DNA from: Oligoflexus sp.
Lineage (GTDB): Bacteria; Bdellovibrionota_B; Oligoflexia; Oligoflexales; Oligoflexaceae
Direction: 5' to 3'
Length of the DNA: 8,934 bases
NCBI GenBank assembly: GCA_030151925.1
Contig: JASLCY010000505.1
Location: 1-8,934 of the forward strand
Within the stretch, counting starts at the first letter, position 1. Every line of letters begins with the position of its first letter. Under the pieces are notes generated by a model, which saw only the letters and a program-made list of their open reading frames with translations, did not search any database and was not told the origin of the DNA. Positions 1 through 6,004 of the stretch are shown one piece after another. Position numbers and translations under genes: made by a program.

Positions 1-299
1 CCGAAGGCCGCGACGAGGATAGGCATCGCGAACCAGAAGATCATGATCGAACCGTGGCTGGTGATCAGCGTGTTGTACTGGGCCGAGGTTACGAGGCCGA
101 AGAGCGGCACCTCGATACCGGGGAAAGCGAGCTGCATACGGAAAACATACGAGAAGAACGCCCCGAGGACGCCCATAAGTATACCTGTGAAGAGGTACTG
201 CATCCCGATCACTTTGTGATCGAGGGGGAAAACGTACTTTTCCCAGAAACTCATCTCATGATGATCGTGGTGATCGTGATCTGCGTGTGACGTGGCCAT
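1..299 (-). CDS. coxA: Cytochrome c oxidase subunit I, N-terminal part (3' end outside window)
   Basis: Catalytic subunit of the haem-copper terminal oxidase, which reduces O2 to water at the inner membrane and pumps protons. Only the first 99 residues are visible; the frame stays open to position 1. The ATG at 299 has an AGGTG ribosome site at 305-309, five bases upstream. Seen: a His-rich N-terminus (H5, H8, H10, H11, H13, H14), then PLDHKVIGMQYLFTG leading into transmembrane helix 1 (about 32-52), Arg54 after it, and TSHGSIMIFWFAMP at 81-93, in which His82 fits the conserved low-spin haem ligand of helix II. The copper-B ligands and the active-site Tyr lie outside, so the oxidase subtype cannot be settled here. 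It is the last visible gene of the cytochrome c / small protein / coxB / coxA operon, 49 bases after coxB. The family call is secure from the HGxxMIFxxxMP block. Confidence 0.93.
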   Translation of the reverse strand, partial: MATSHADHDHHDHHEMSFWEKYVFPLDHKVIGMQYLFTGILMGVLGAFFSYVFRMQLAFPGIEVPLFGLVTSAQYNTLITSHGSIMIFWFAMPILVAAF

Positions 300-348
300 A
301 TATACACCTAAATAGTCAATCTTTTCAAACCAATGAATTCAAACGGTC

Positions 349-1032
349 TCAGTGTGTCGCCGCTACCGAAGGAGCGTGTTCCTTCACCCACTTGTCGTAA
401 TCTTCAGGTGATTGAACGAAGAGCTTACTCATCATGATGCCGTGACCGATACCGCACATCTCAGCGCATTGGATATCGAACGTGCCGACCTTGGTAGGTT
501 TGAACCAGCCCGTGATGATACGGCCCGGCAAGGCATCCTGCTTCAGGCGGAACTGCGGGACCGAGAAGCTGTGCAGGACGTCGACGCTCTCGAGTTTGAA
601 ATGATAGGTGGTGTTCACTTTGAGGTGAAGCTCATCCACCGTCTCGATATCGTCCTTGGTGCCGAGGATATTATCGGGACCAGGCATGATATAGCGCCAA
701 GCCCACTGCTGCCCGATCACGCGGATCGTCGACTCGGGCGTCGGCAGGGTTTGCTTCACGTTGTACCAAACGCGGATGGCGAACACGATGATGAAGATAT
801 CGCAAACGAGGATGATGTTGTGCGGCCAGTGGATGTACTTCATCTCTTCCTTGCGTTCGCCGGTGATGTACTGGGCCTTCACCCCTTTGCGAGCACGGAA
901 TTTAAAGATCAACCAGAACAGCACGACTTCGGCTACGAGGAACCAGAAACCGGCCAGGACCGTGATCAGGAGAATCAGATTGTTGATATCGCTCGAGAAG
1001 CTCGAGGCGCTCTGTCTTAACAATTCGATCAT
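349..1032 (-). CDS. coxB: Cytochrome c oxidase subunit II with CuA site
   Basis: Accepts electrons from cytochrome c at a binuclear copper (CuA) centre facing the periplasm and passes them to subunit I. The 227-residue protein has two predicted membrane helices (about 17-45 and 68-90), then a periplasmic cupredoxin domain. The CuA ligands are all present with the spacing of the mitochondrial protein: His154, Cys189, Glu191, Cys193, His197 and Met200 (CAEMCGIGHGIM). The aromatic electron-entry motif appears as GQQWAW at 107-112. A loop at 117-129 (PGPDNILGTKDDI) is an insertion relative to the bovine protein. There is no C-terminal haem c motif, so it is not a caa3-type fusion. No clear N-terminal signal peptide is seen; the start at 1032 is preceded by GGGA about eight bases upstream. 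It follows the 35-residue small gene by 21 bases and precedes coxA by 49, so the genes are probably co-transcribed and assembled together. Confidence 0.95.
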   Translation of the reverse strand: MIELLRQSASSFSSDINNLILLITVLAGFWFLVAEVVLFWLIFKFRARKGVKAQYITGERKEEMKYIHWPHNIILVCDIFIIVFAIRVWYNVKQTLPTPESTIRVIGQQWAWRYIMPGPDNILGTKDDIETVDELHLKVNTTYHFKLESVDVLHSFSVPQFRLKQDALPGRIITGWFKPTKVGTFDIQCAEMCGIGHGIMMSKLFVQSPEDYDKWVKEHAPSVAATH

Positions 1033-1053
1033 AAGTTTATTCCCGTCTCTCCG

Positions 1054-1161
1054 TTAGTAGCGCGTCAAGATGATGACAGCGAGTGCGTAAGCAAACACGC
1101 CAGCGAGGATAGCAACGATAGTTTTTTTCGCGAGCTGGTCAGCTTCATCAGGCTTTTTCAT
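1054..1161 (-). CDS. 35-residue single-helix membrane protein, candidate small oxidase subunit
   Basis: A short open frame between the cytochrome c gene and coxB, below usual gene-calling length. It starts ATG at 1161 and ends TAA at 1054-1056. Its AGGAGG ribosome site (1166-1171) is the strongest in the window, and it packs neatly: 14 bases from the cytochrome c stop, 21 bases to the coxB start. The protein starts MKKPDEADQLAKK (charged), continues with a hydrophobic stretch at about 14-32 (TIVAILAGVFAYALAVIIL) and ends TRY. The Lys-rich N-terminus suggests it stays in the cytoplasm with one membrane span. Known parallels are tiny one-helix subunits of haem-copper oxidases, notably the 34-residue subunit IIa of Thermus thermophilus ba3, encoded just before subunits II and I, and CcoQ of cbb3 oxidases. 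I infer a structural or assembly role in this oxidase. Sequence homology to any named family is not established. Confidence 0.8.
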   Translation of the reverse strand: MKKPDEADQLAKKTIVAILAGVFAYALAVIILTRY

Positions 1162-1165
1162 AGTT

Positions 1166-1171
1166 CCTCCT
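1166..1171 (-). promoter_or_regulatory. Consensus ribosome binding site of the 35-residue gene
   Basis: AGGAGG on the minus strand, four bases before the ATG at 1161 and just after the cytochrome c stop codon (1176-1178). It is a full match to the anti-Shine-Dalgarno sequence, better than the sites of coxA, coxB or the cytochrome gene. It is the main non-coding evidence that this very short frame is translated. Confidence 0.8.
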
Positions 1172-1175
1172 CACC

Positions 1176-1829
1176 TTATTGTGGTGCCGCTGCAGTTTTT
1201 TTACCGGCCAAAGTGTTGATGTAAGTCACCACGTTCAGCATGTCTTCATCACTGAGACCCGAAGCCATAGGAGCCATCGTCGCACCGAAGGTGTCGCGAG
1301 TGGGGTCGAAGGCGCGGACTTTGTGTTTGAAGTTCTGGAGTTGCTTGAGGAGGTACCAGTCGCTTGCACCGGCGAGAGGGGGAGCGTTCATCGCGAGGTT
1401 GCCCTCGGCCGAGGAACCGTGACAGGTCGAACAGACTTTGAAAGTGTTTTGCCCTTTTACCACATGGCCGTGAACGGTTTGTTCAGGGGTGATGCGAGGC
1501 ATTTCCGCCACCACTTTGGAGACGGCCTCAACGTCAGGTTCACCATTGAGTGTTCTTGCCATGGGATACATACGCATGCCCGCAGCGTCTCGAGGGTGAG
1601 CACCGCGAACGCCCGCGCGGAAATTGAGGAGCTGGCGTTTAACGTACCATTCTGGCAAGCCTGCGATGGTCGGAGCCCCGATAGTCGGATTTCCTTCACC
1701 GTGGTCCCCGTGACAGTACGAACAAAGCTTGAAAACCTCGTGCCCTCGATCGGCGGCTTTTGCGGAAAAGCTTCCGAATAGAGAGGAAAGACCAAGAACC
1801 AAGAGAGATGATTTCCAACTGATGTACAT
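1176..1829 (-). CDS. Secreted diheme cytochrome c (c4-like), probable electron donor to the oxidase
   Basis: A periplasmic electron carrier with two class I cytochrome c domains. Residues 1-25 form a signal peptide with a likely cut after SAKA. Domain 1 has CSYCH at 36-40 with a probable axial Met in RMYPMA (87-91). Domain 2 has CSTCH at 133-137 with ATMAPMA (183-189) as the matching Met loop. Both haem sites are followed by HG...EGN and later a W-Y-x-x-(R/K)-Q-L-x-N-F segment, the repeated layout typical of cytochrome c4. Its 217 residues are close to the family's usual size. The start at 1829 has AGGTG four bases upstream (1834-1838). It is the first gene of the oxidase operon, so the simplest role is passing electrons from upstream complexes to CuA of CoxB. 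Whether the mature protein is soluble or membrane-attached is not settled; no lipobox or C-terminal anchor is seen. It needs the Ccm or Ccs haem attachment system, which is not in this window. Confidence 0.93.
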   Translation of the reverse strand: MYISWKSSLLVLGLSSLFGSFSAKAADRGHEVFKLCSYCHGDHGEGNPTIGAPTIAGLPEWYVKRQLLNFRAGVRGAHPRDAAGMRMYPMARTLNGEPDVEAVSKVVAEMPRITPEQTVHGHVVKGQNTFKVCSTCHGSSAEGNLAMNAPPLAGASDWYLLKQLQNFKHKVRAFDPTRDTFGATMAPMASGLSDEDMLNVVTYINTLAGKKTAAAPQ

Positions 1830-1880
1830 TCGACACCTACTGAGGCCGATTAACGGACAAATATCGAAAAAATTACGGCC

Positions 1881-1908
1881 TTATTACATCACAGTTCTAC
1901 AACCACAA
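1881..1908 (-). promoter_or_regulatory. Candidate sigma70-type promoter of the cytochrome oxidase operon
   Basis: On the minus strand TTGTGG (1903-1908) is followed after 16 bases by TAATAA (1881-1886). Transcription would begin near 1874, giving a leader of about 45 bases before the cytochrome c ATG at 1829. The stretch is AT-rich compared with its surroundings and lies downstream of the rplX terminator, where an operon promoter is expected. The match to consensus is moderate and no operator was recognised. Confidence 0.35.
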
Positions 1909-1977
1909 GCAATAGAATCCTCAGTTTTTTCGAGGCGCTGTTAGCCCGTAGAGGCTAGGAGAGAAGGCGTTTCCGCC

Positions 1978-2018
1978 AAAAAGAAGAACGCAGCCGCCGC
2001 GTGTGCGAGGGCTGCGTT
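1978..2018 (-). terminator. Rho-independent terminator of rplX
   Basis: A perfect 9-bp inverted repeat: AACGCAGCC at 2010-2018 on the minus strand pairs with GGCTGCGTT at 1987-1995 around a 14-base loop, followed on the minus strand by CTTCTTTTT (1978-1986). It starts about 25 bases after the rplX stop. This separates rplX from the oxidase operon and supports separate transcription. Confidence 0.85.
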
Positions 2019-2042
2019 GCATGGCTTTCATTGAGCGAGCGA

Positions 2043-2390
2043 TCAGCTCAGCGTCGTCTTCGATTTTTTCGCCACACGAGCTTTTTTGTCACCTTCGACT
2101 TTGAACCCGACGCGAGTGGCTTTGCCGCCTTTCGGGTCCACGAGCGAGACGTTGCTGATATGGAGGGGAGCCGGCTTGTCGAAGATGCCGCCTTGCTCAC
2201 CGTTCGCGCCTGGGCGAGTGTGTTTCTTAACGAGGTTGAGGTTAGCGACGAACACCGCATTGCGTTTGAAGTCGACGCGTTCGATCTTACCTTTTTTGCC
2301 TTTGTCCGAGCCGGCGAGGATGACGACTTCGTCGCCTTTTTTCAGACGGAATTTGCTTTGGTATTTAGTTGCGGTTGTTTGATGCGCCAT
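2043..2390 (-). CDS. rplX: 50S ribosomal protein L24
   Basis: Early-binding large-subunit protein that helps start 23S rRNA folding and lies near the peptide exit tunnel. The 115-residue protein has the KOW motif near the N-terminus (KGDEVVILAGSDKGKKGKI), then NLVKKHTRP, a GGIFDKPAPLHISNVSLVDP segment and the basic end TRVGFKVEGDKKARVAKKS, the canonical L24 order. The frame is open further upstream to an ATG at 2525, but that extension has no family resemblance, so MAHQTTATKYQ at 2390 is chosen. Its ribosome site is weak (GGAT, seven bases upstream). L24 normally sits between rplN and rplE in the spc operon; here it stands alone with its own promoter and terminator. It could be the organism's only, relocated copy or a second copy. 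Nothing looks degraded, so a functional protein is likely. The 11 or so residues before the conserved core are a small N-terminal extension. Confidence 0.95.
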   Translation of the reverse strand: MAHQTTATKYQSKFRLKKGDEVVILAGSDKGKKGKIERVDFKRNAVFVANLNLVKKHTRPGANGEQGGIFDKPAPLHISNVSLVDPKGGKATRVGFKVEGDKKARVAKKSKTTLS

Positions 2391-2469
2391 TGTTAAAATC
2401 CATTTTTTTCTAAATGAACGATCCGAAGCTACCGCTTTTTCAGAGTACTTTCGGCGTAAAGGAACTTCT

Positions 2470-2498
2470 CTACTACAGGAATCGGGTTCATGAGTCAA
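2470..2498 (-). promoter_or_regulatory. Candidate rplX promoter
   Basis: On the minus strand TTGACT (2493-2498) is followed after exactly 17 bases by TAGTAG (2470-2475). The -35 box is one base from consensus; the -10 box is weaker. Transcription from about 2463 would give a leader of about 72 bases before the rplX start, containing a small possible stem (2423-2427 with 2450-2454). The position between the divergent dsbD and rplX genes fits. Confidence 0.5.
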
Positions 2499-2518
2499 GC
2501 GAACTTTCCGAAGTTCGC
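2499..2518. repeat. Perfect 8-bp palindrome abutting the rplX -35 box
   Basis: GCGAACTT (2499-2506) and AAGTTCGC (2511-2518) form a perfect inverted repeat with a 4-base centre (TCCG). It touches the TTGACT box at 2493-2498 and lies about 100 bases upstream of dsbD. No T-tract follows on either strand, so it does not look like a terminator. It could be an operator for a dimeric regulator of one or both divergent genes; the binding protein is unknown. Confidence 0.6.
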
Positions 2519-2605
2519 AGCCCATATGCGCAGTTATGGCATTTTCAACGGCAGCCCTTCCCCCACCCGCCGCGCTCCGCTATAAGAGTTAAGGATCGGA
2601 TTGTC

Positions 2606-2612
2606 AGAGGAG
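2606..2612 (+). promoter_or_regulatory. Ribosome binding site that fixes the dsbD start
   Basis: AGAGGAG lies six bases before the GTG at 2619. An in-frame TTG at 2601 is upstream of this site, and an in-frame TTG at 2613 touches it, so neither is well placed. Starting at GTG also gives a clean signal peptide. A TATAAG at 2581-2586 is a possible -10 box but lacks a convincing -35 partner. Confidence 0.75.
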
Positions 2613-2618
2613 TTGCCC

Positions 2619-4448
2619 GTGCTTAAGTCGCTGTTCTTGATCCTCATGCTCGCCTGCCTCGCGCCCTTCACGCGTTTGCCGCTTTACGCGCAGGAGTTCA
2701 ACCCTGACAGCAAAGCGGGAGGCCATGACATTCATCCCACCGACGTGATCCTCTGGACCCCGGCGCAGGCCTTGAGCGACAGCAAAGGCAGAGCCGTCGT
2801 CGGTTTGCGGCTCGAGACCCGCGATCAATTCTCGATCTACAAAAACAAGCTCGAGTTCCGCGGGCCCGCCGGCTATTCGCTCGGCGTGAAGAACGCGCCG
2901 CCGACCCGCGAACAGCAGGACCCGATGGGCGAAGGGCTGACCGCGGTCTACGACGGCGGCGACTTCGAGATCGAACTGCAGGGCGATCGCCCGCTGGAAG
3001 GCAAGACCGTCTCGATCTTCGTGACCTTCCTCGGCTGCACGCACAAGATCTGCCTCTTCCCCTACACCCAGGAGCTCAAGGTTCCCATCTACCTGACCGA
3101 GGAAAAATCGCTCGCGCCGGACGCCGCGAGCGTGAACGCGCCTTCGGTCGACGGAGCCTCGTCGTCCCAGGCTTCAGCGCCCGCCAGCCTCGAGCAGGGC
3201 CCGAACCTCTCGGTCGAAGAGCAATACGCGGAAAAACTGAAGAGCGGGAACCTGTCCTTCGGCCTCCTGCTGCTGGTGGTCTTCATCGGCGGCCTCGCCA
3301 CCAACCTCACGCCCTGCGTGTTCCCGATGATCCCGATCACGCTCCGCCTGCTCGGGCGCGACGGGCACAAGGCGAAGTCGGGCGCGGTCTTCTACGCGGC
3401 GGGCATCATCCTCACCTACACCGCGCTGGGCCTAGTCGCCTCGCTTTCCGGCAAGGTCTTCGGATCGGTCCTCGCCAATCCCTGGGTGAACCTCGTCTTC
3501 GGCCTCATCTTCATCGCGCTCGCCGTGACGATGCTCGGTTTCGGCGATCTCTCGAAGCTCCAGAACCTCGGCGCGGCCATGGGCTCCGGCCAGGCCTCGA
3601 ACCTGAATTCGCTGGGCATGGGCTCCGGCGCGGGCCTCGTCGCCGCGCCTTGCACGGGGCCCATCATGGGCGCGTTGATCGCCTATTCCACGCATCTCTC
3701 CGCGCCGTGGCAGTCGATCCTGCTCTTCTTCCTCTACAGCTTGGGTTTCGCCCTGCCTTACGTCTTCCTCGGCATGGCCGCGCAGAGAGCGAAGAGCTTC
3801 AAGGTGAACCCGCGCGTCCAGGTCGCGATCAAGATGATCTTCGCGGCGGCGATGTTCGGCCTGGCGGCTTATTACCTGAAGAACACCGCTTACGGGACCC
3901 TGCAGGCCATGAAGGGCTACTGGCAGTGGCTCGCGGTCCTGCTCACCGCCGTGGGGATCGTCGGCCTCGGCATCATACTCGCCGTCCCGCACCTCATGGT
4001 GAAGAAGGGCACGCAGCTGCTGCCGACCCTGCTCGTCGGCCTCGGCCTCTTCTCGGGCGTCCAATGGGCGACGGGGAGCGACCTCGCGTCGGAGCTTCGC
4101 TGGATCCATGACGAGACCGCCGGCTACGAAGCCGCCAAAGCCTCGGGCAAACCGGTCGTGATCGATGGTTGGGCGGATTGGTGCATCGCGTGCAAGGAGA
4201 TGGATAAAACCACCTTCCACGATCCCGAGGTGATTTCTCTACTGAAAGCGAAGTGGGTTCTCGTTAAGCTAGATATGACCGAGGTCAACGAAGCGAACGA
4301 CGCGCTTGCGGCGAAATACGAAATGCCGGGACTGCCGACCTTGGTTTTGGTCCCGGCCGACGGCGACCTCAAGAAGGCGAAGCGTCTCACGGGCTATGTG
4401 TCGCGGGACCGTCTGATTCAAGAGCTTGAGTCGTTCCAAGGGAAGTAA
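2619..4448 (+). CDS. dsbD: Thiol:disulfide interchange protein DsbD
   Basis: Moves reducing electrons from cytoplasmic thioredoxin across the inner membrane to periplasmic partners such as DsbC and the cytochrome c maturation thioredoxin. The predicted protein is 609 residues from the GTG start. A signal peptide (about 1-24, MLKSLFLILMLACLAPF...YA) is followed by an N-terminal alpha domain with the reactive pair Cys140/Cys145 (GCTHKICLFP); the E. coli pair is spaced one residue wider. An Ala/Ser/Pro-rich linker covers about 165-195. The membrane beta domain has about eight helices, with Cys233 in NLTPCVFPM and Cys345 in AAPCTGPIMG, the canonical redox pair. A C-terminal thioredoxin-like gamma domain has WCIACK (Cys522, Cys525) and a cis-Pro loop (GLPTL). 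All six catalytic cysteines are present, so it should be active. The last codon is one base from the next gene, the phospholipase, so the two are translated from the same message. Confidence 0.96.
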   Translation: MLKSLFLILMLACLAPFTRLPLYAQEFNPDSKAGGHDIHPTDVILWTPAQALSDSKGRAVVGLRLETRDQFSIYKNKLEFRGPAGYSLGVKNAPPTREQQDPMGEGLTAVYDGGDFEIELQGDRPLEGKTVSIFVTFLGCTHKICLFPYTQELKVPIYLTEEKSLAPDAASVNAPSVDGASSSQASAPASLEQGPNLSVEEQYAEKLKSGNLSFGLLLLVVFIGGLATNLTPCVFPMIPITLRLLGRDGHKAKSGAVFYAAGIILTYTALGLVASLSGKVFGSVLANPWVNLVFGLIFIALAVTMLGFGDLSKLQNLGAAMGSGQASNLNSLGMGSGAGLVAAPCTGPIMGALIAYSTHLSAPWQSILLFFLYSLGFALPYVFLGMAAQRAKSFKVNPRVQVAIKMIFAAAMFGLAAYYLKNTAYGTLQAMKGYWQWLAVLLTAVGIVGLGIILAVPHLMVKKGTQLLPTLLVGLGLFSGVQWATGSDLASELRWIHDETAGYEAAKASGKPVVIDGWADWCIACKEMDKTTFHDPEVISLLKAKWVLVKLDMTEVNEANDALAAKYEMPGLPTLVLVPADGDLKKAKRLTGYVSRDRLIQELESFQGK

Positions 4449-4449
4449 G

Positions 4450-5994
4450 ATGCGCCAGCACCTTCTGTACGTGATGTCTCCGTCCCGCCACCCGGATATC
4501 GCCTCGGCGATGGAGCGGCTCGGGGCGAATAAGATCGACGACAACGCGATCGCGATCACCTACGAGCTCGAGCACCGGCTCCTCAAGGGGATCAGCCTTC
4601 GCATCTATCTCCTCTCCGATCTCGACGGAGTGACTCCCTTCCTCCGGCACCATCCCGTCGATCTCCTGATCTACGACGAACGCGGCCAGGACGGGGTCGA
4701 CGCCATGAAAGCGATGTTCCAGATCGCCCGCGACGTGCAGTCGCTCGCGCAGCTCTGGGGGCCCGACTTCCACTTCCCGATGTCGCGGATCGTCACGGTC
4801 CTCAAGGATACGCCCGACGTCGACCATCGCATCTTCGCGCTCGGCCGCCTCAACGTCCGCGACGTGATCATCGGGCCGGCGAAGACCTCCATCATGCTCC
4901 GCTGGCTCCACGACGTGCTCTACGCCGGCGTCCTGCGGCACGAGAAGGTCGGCATCGCCCTGAGCGGCGGCGCGATCGAAGGACTGCTCTTCCAGATGGG
5001 GACGGTGTTCGCGCTCAAACACGCGTTCCACGGCCGGACGATCGGCAGCTGCGACGTGATCTCGGGCGTGAGCTCGGGCAGCATCGTCGGCTCCATCCTC
5101 GCCAACGGCCTCGAGATTGAGGACCTGATCCGCGGCACGCTCGACATGAAATCGGACTACCCCGCGTTCAAGCTCTCGACCATCTTCGACCTCGCCGGCT
5201 TCGACATCGTGAAGCGGCTCTTCAATACCTCGCTGCGCATGCGCAAGGTGAAGCCGGCCCAGTGGCTGCAATCGACCCTGGAGACGATCCCGACCGGCTT
5301 TTTCAAGGGCGAAAAACTCGAGTCCTATCTCCATGAGCTCTTTGCCGAATACGGCCACGGCGATAAATTCGACCAGCTCGCCACCAAGCTCTACATCGGC
5401 GCCACCGACCAGGATACCTTCGATCACGTGACGCTCGGCAAGGCCCCGTTCGACCGCATCCCCATCAGCGCCGCCGTGCGCGCCTCGTGCTCCCTGCCGC
5501 CGCTCTTCACGCCGAAGTCGATCCAGGACCGCTATTACATCGACGGCCAGGTCACCAAGAGCTGCAATCTCGAATCGGTGGTGGAAGACGGCGCCAGCCT
5601 CGTCTTCGTCATCGATCCGATGAAGCCCTTCCGTTCGAACACGGCCGGGAACTCGGATCTCAAAGGCGGCTACTATTCGTTGCTGCAGATGATCAAAGGC
5701 CTGGTCTCCACGCGCTTCGAGACCAACTTCCGCGCGGTCTCGGAGCAGTACCCCGACGTCGACTTCATCGTCTTCCAGCCGGATGAGGAGTGCGCGCGCA
5801 TGATGGCGGGTTCGCCGCTGAAACCGCGGCTCAGGCCGGAGATGATCGAGGTCGCCTTCCAGAACACGCTGCGGCGCCTGCGGGAACGCCACCGCGTGTA
5901 CGCGGCGAAGGCGATACGCTTCGGCTTCGAGCTGAAGAGCGTCGAGGAGCTGAGGAAACTCGAGAGCGGTTATCAGAAACTCCTTCAACCCTAA
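4450..5994 (+). CDS. Patatin-like phospholipase with N-terminal receiver-like domain
   Basis: Predicted lipid acyl hydrolase with a Ser-Asp dyad. The start is ATG 4450 with AAGGGA six bases upstream, one base after the dsbD stop; an in-frame TTG at 4426 is less likely. The 514-residue protein has two parts. Residues about 165-395 are a patatin domain: oxyanion loop SGGAIEG (172-178), nucleophile elbow GVSSG (Ser208), the ASCSLPPLFTP block (345-355) and catalytic Asp365 in YIDGQ, where the usual DGG/DGA is DGQ. Residues 1-160 resemble a response-regulator receiver by alternating strands and helices: LLYVM, LRIYLL, VDLLIYD (ending at Asp76), RIVTVLK and DVIIGPAK, but the acidic pair after strand 1 is missing. 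The C-terminal 120 residues are mostly helical and unassigned. No signal peptide or membrane span is seen, so it is probably cytoplasmic or exported by another route. The substrate is unknown: membrane remodelling or a lipase effector are both possible. Confidence 0.85.
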   Translation: MRQHLLYVMSPSRHPDIASAMERLGANKIDDNAIAITYELEHRLLKGISLRIYLLSDLDGVTPFLRHHPVDLLIYDERGQDGVDAMKAMFQIARDVQSLAQLWGPDFHFPMSRIVTVLKDTPDVDHRIFALGRLNVRDVIIGPAKTSIMLRWLHDVLYAGVLRHEKVGIALSGGAIEGLLFQMGTVFALKHAFHGRTIGSCDVISGVSSGSIVGSILANGLEIEDLIRGTLDMKSDYPAFKLSTIFDLAGFDIVKRLFNTSLRMRKVKPAQWLQSTLETIPTGFFKGEKLESYLHELFAEYGHGDKFDQLATKLYIGATDQDTFDHVTLGKAPFDRIPISAAVRASCSLPPLFTPKSIQDRYYIDGQVTKSCNLESVVEDGASLVFVIDPMKPFRSNTAGNSDLKGGYYSLLQMIKGLVSTRFETNFRAVSEQYPDVDFIVFQPDEECARMMAGSPLKPRLRPEMIEVAFQNTLRRLRERHRVYAAKAIRFGFELKSVEELRKLESGYQKLLQP

Positions 5995-6004
5995 TGGAAC
6001 CGAC

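Noticed and set aside
54..290. 78-codon plus-strand frame opposite the coxA start
   Set aside because: Antisense to a clearly conserved CoxA N-terminus and without a motif of its own.
1942..1957. Small inverted repeat TAGCC/GGCTA downstream of the rplX terminator
   Set aside because: Only a 5-bp stem with no T-run; likely chance.
2391..2525. N-terminal extension of rplX to an ATG at 2525
   Set aside because: The 45 added residues do not resemble L24, would cover the promoter and palindrome, and MAHQ at 2390 gives a normal L24.
2581..2586. TATAAG as the -10 box of a dsbD promoter
   Set aside because: A 17-base spacer would put the -35 box at TTCCCC, a poor match; kept only as a possibility.
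2414..2626. 70-codon plus-strand frame in the rplX-dsbD gap
   Set aside because: No ribosome site, no recognisable motif, overlaps the promoter region and the dsbD start.
3432..4220. 262-codon minus-strand frame opposite dsbD
   Set aside because: Same low-complexity charged composition; it lies antisense to the conserved membrane domain of DsbD.
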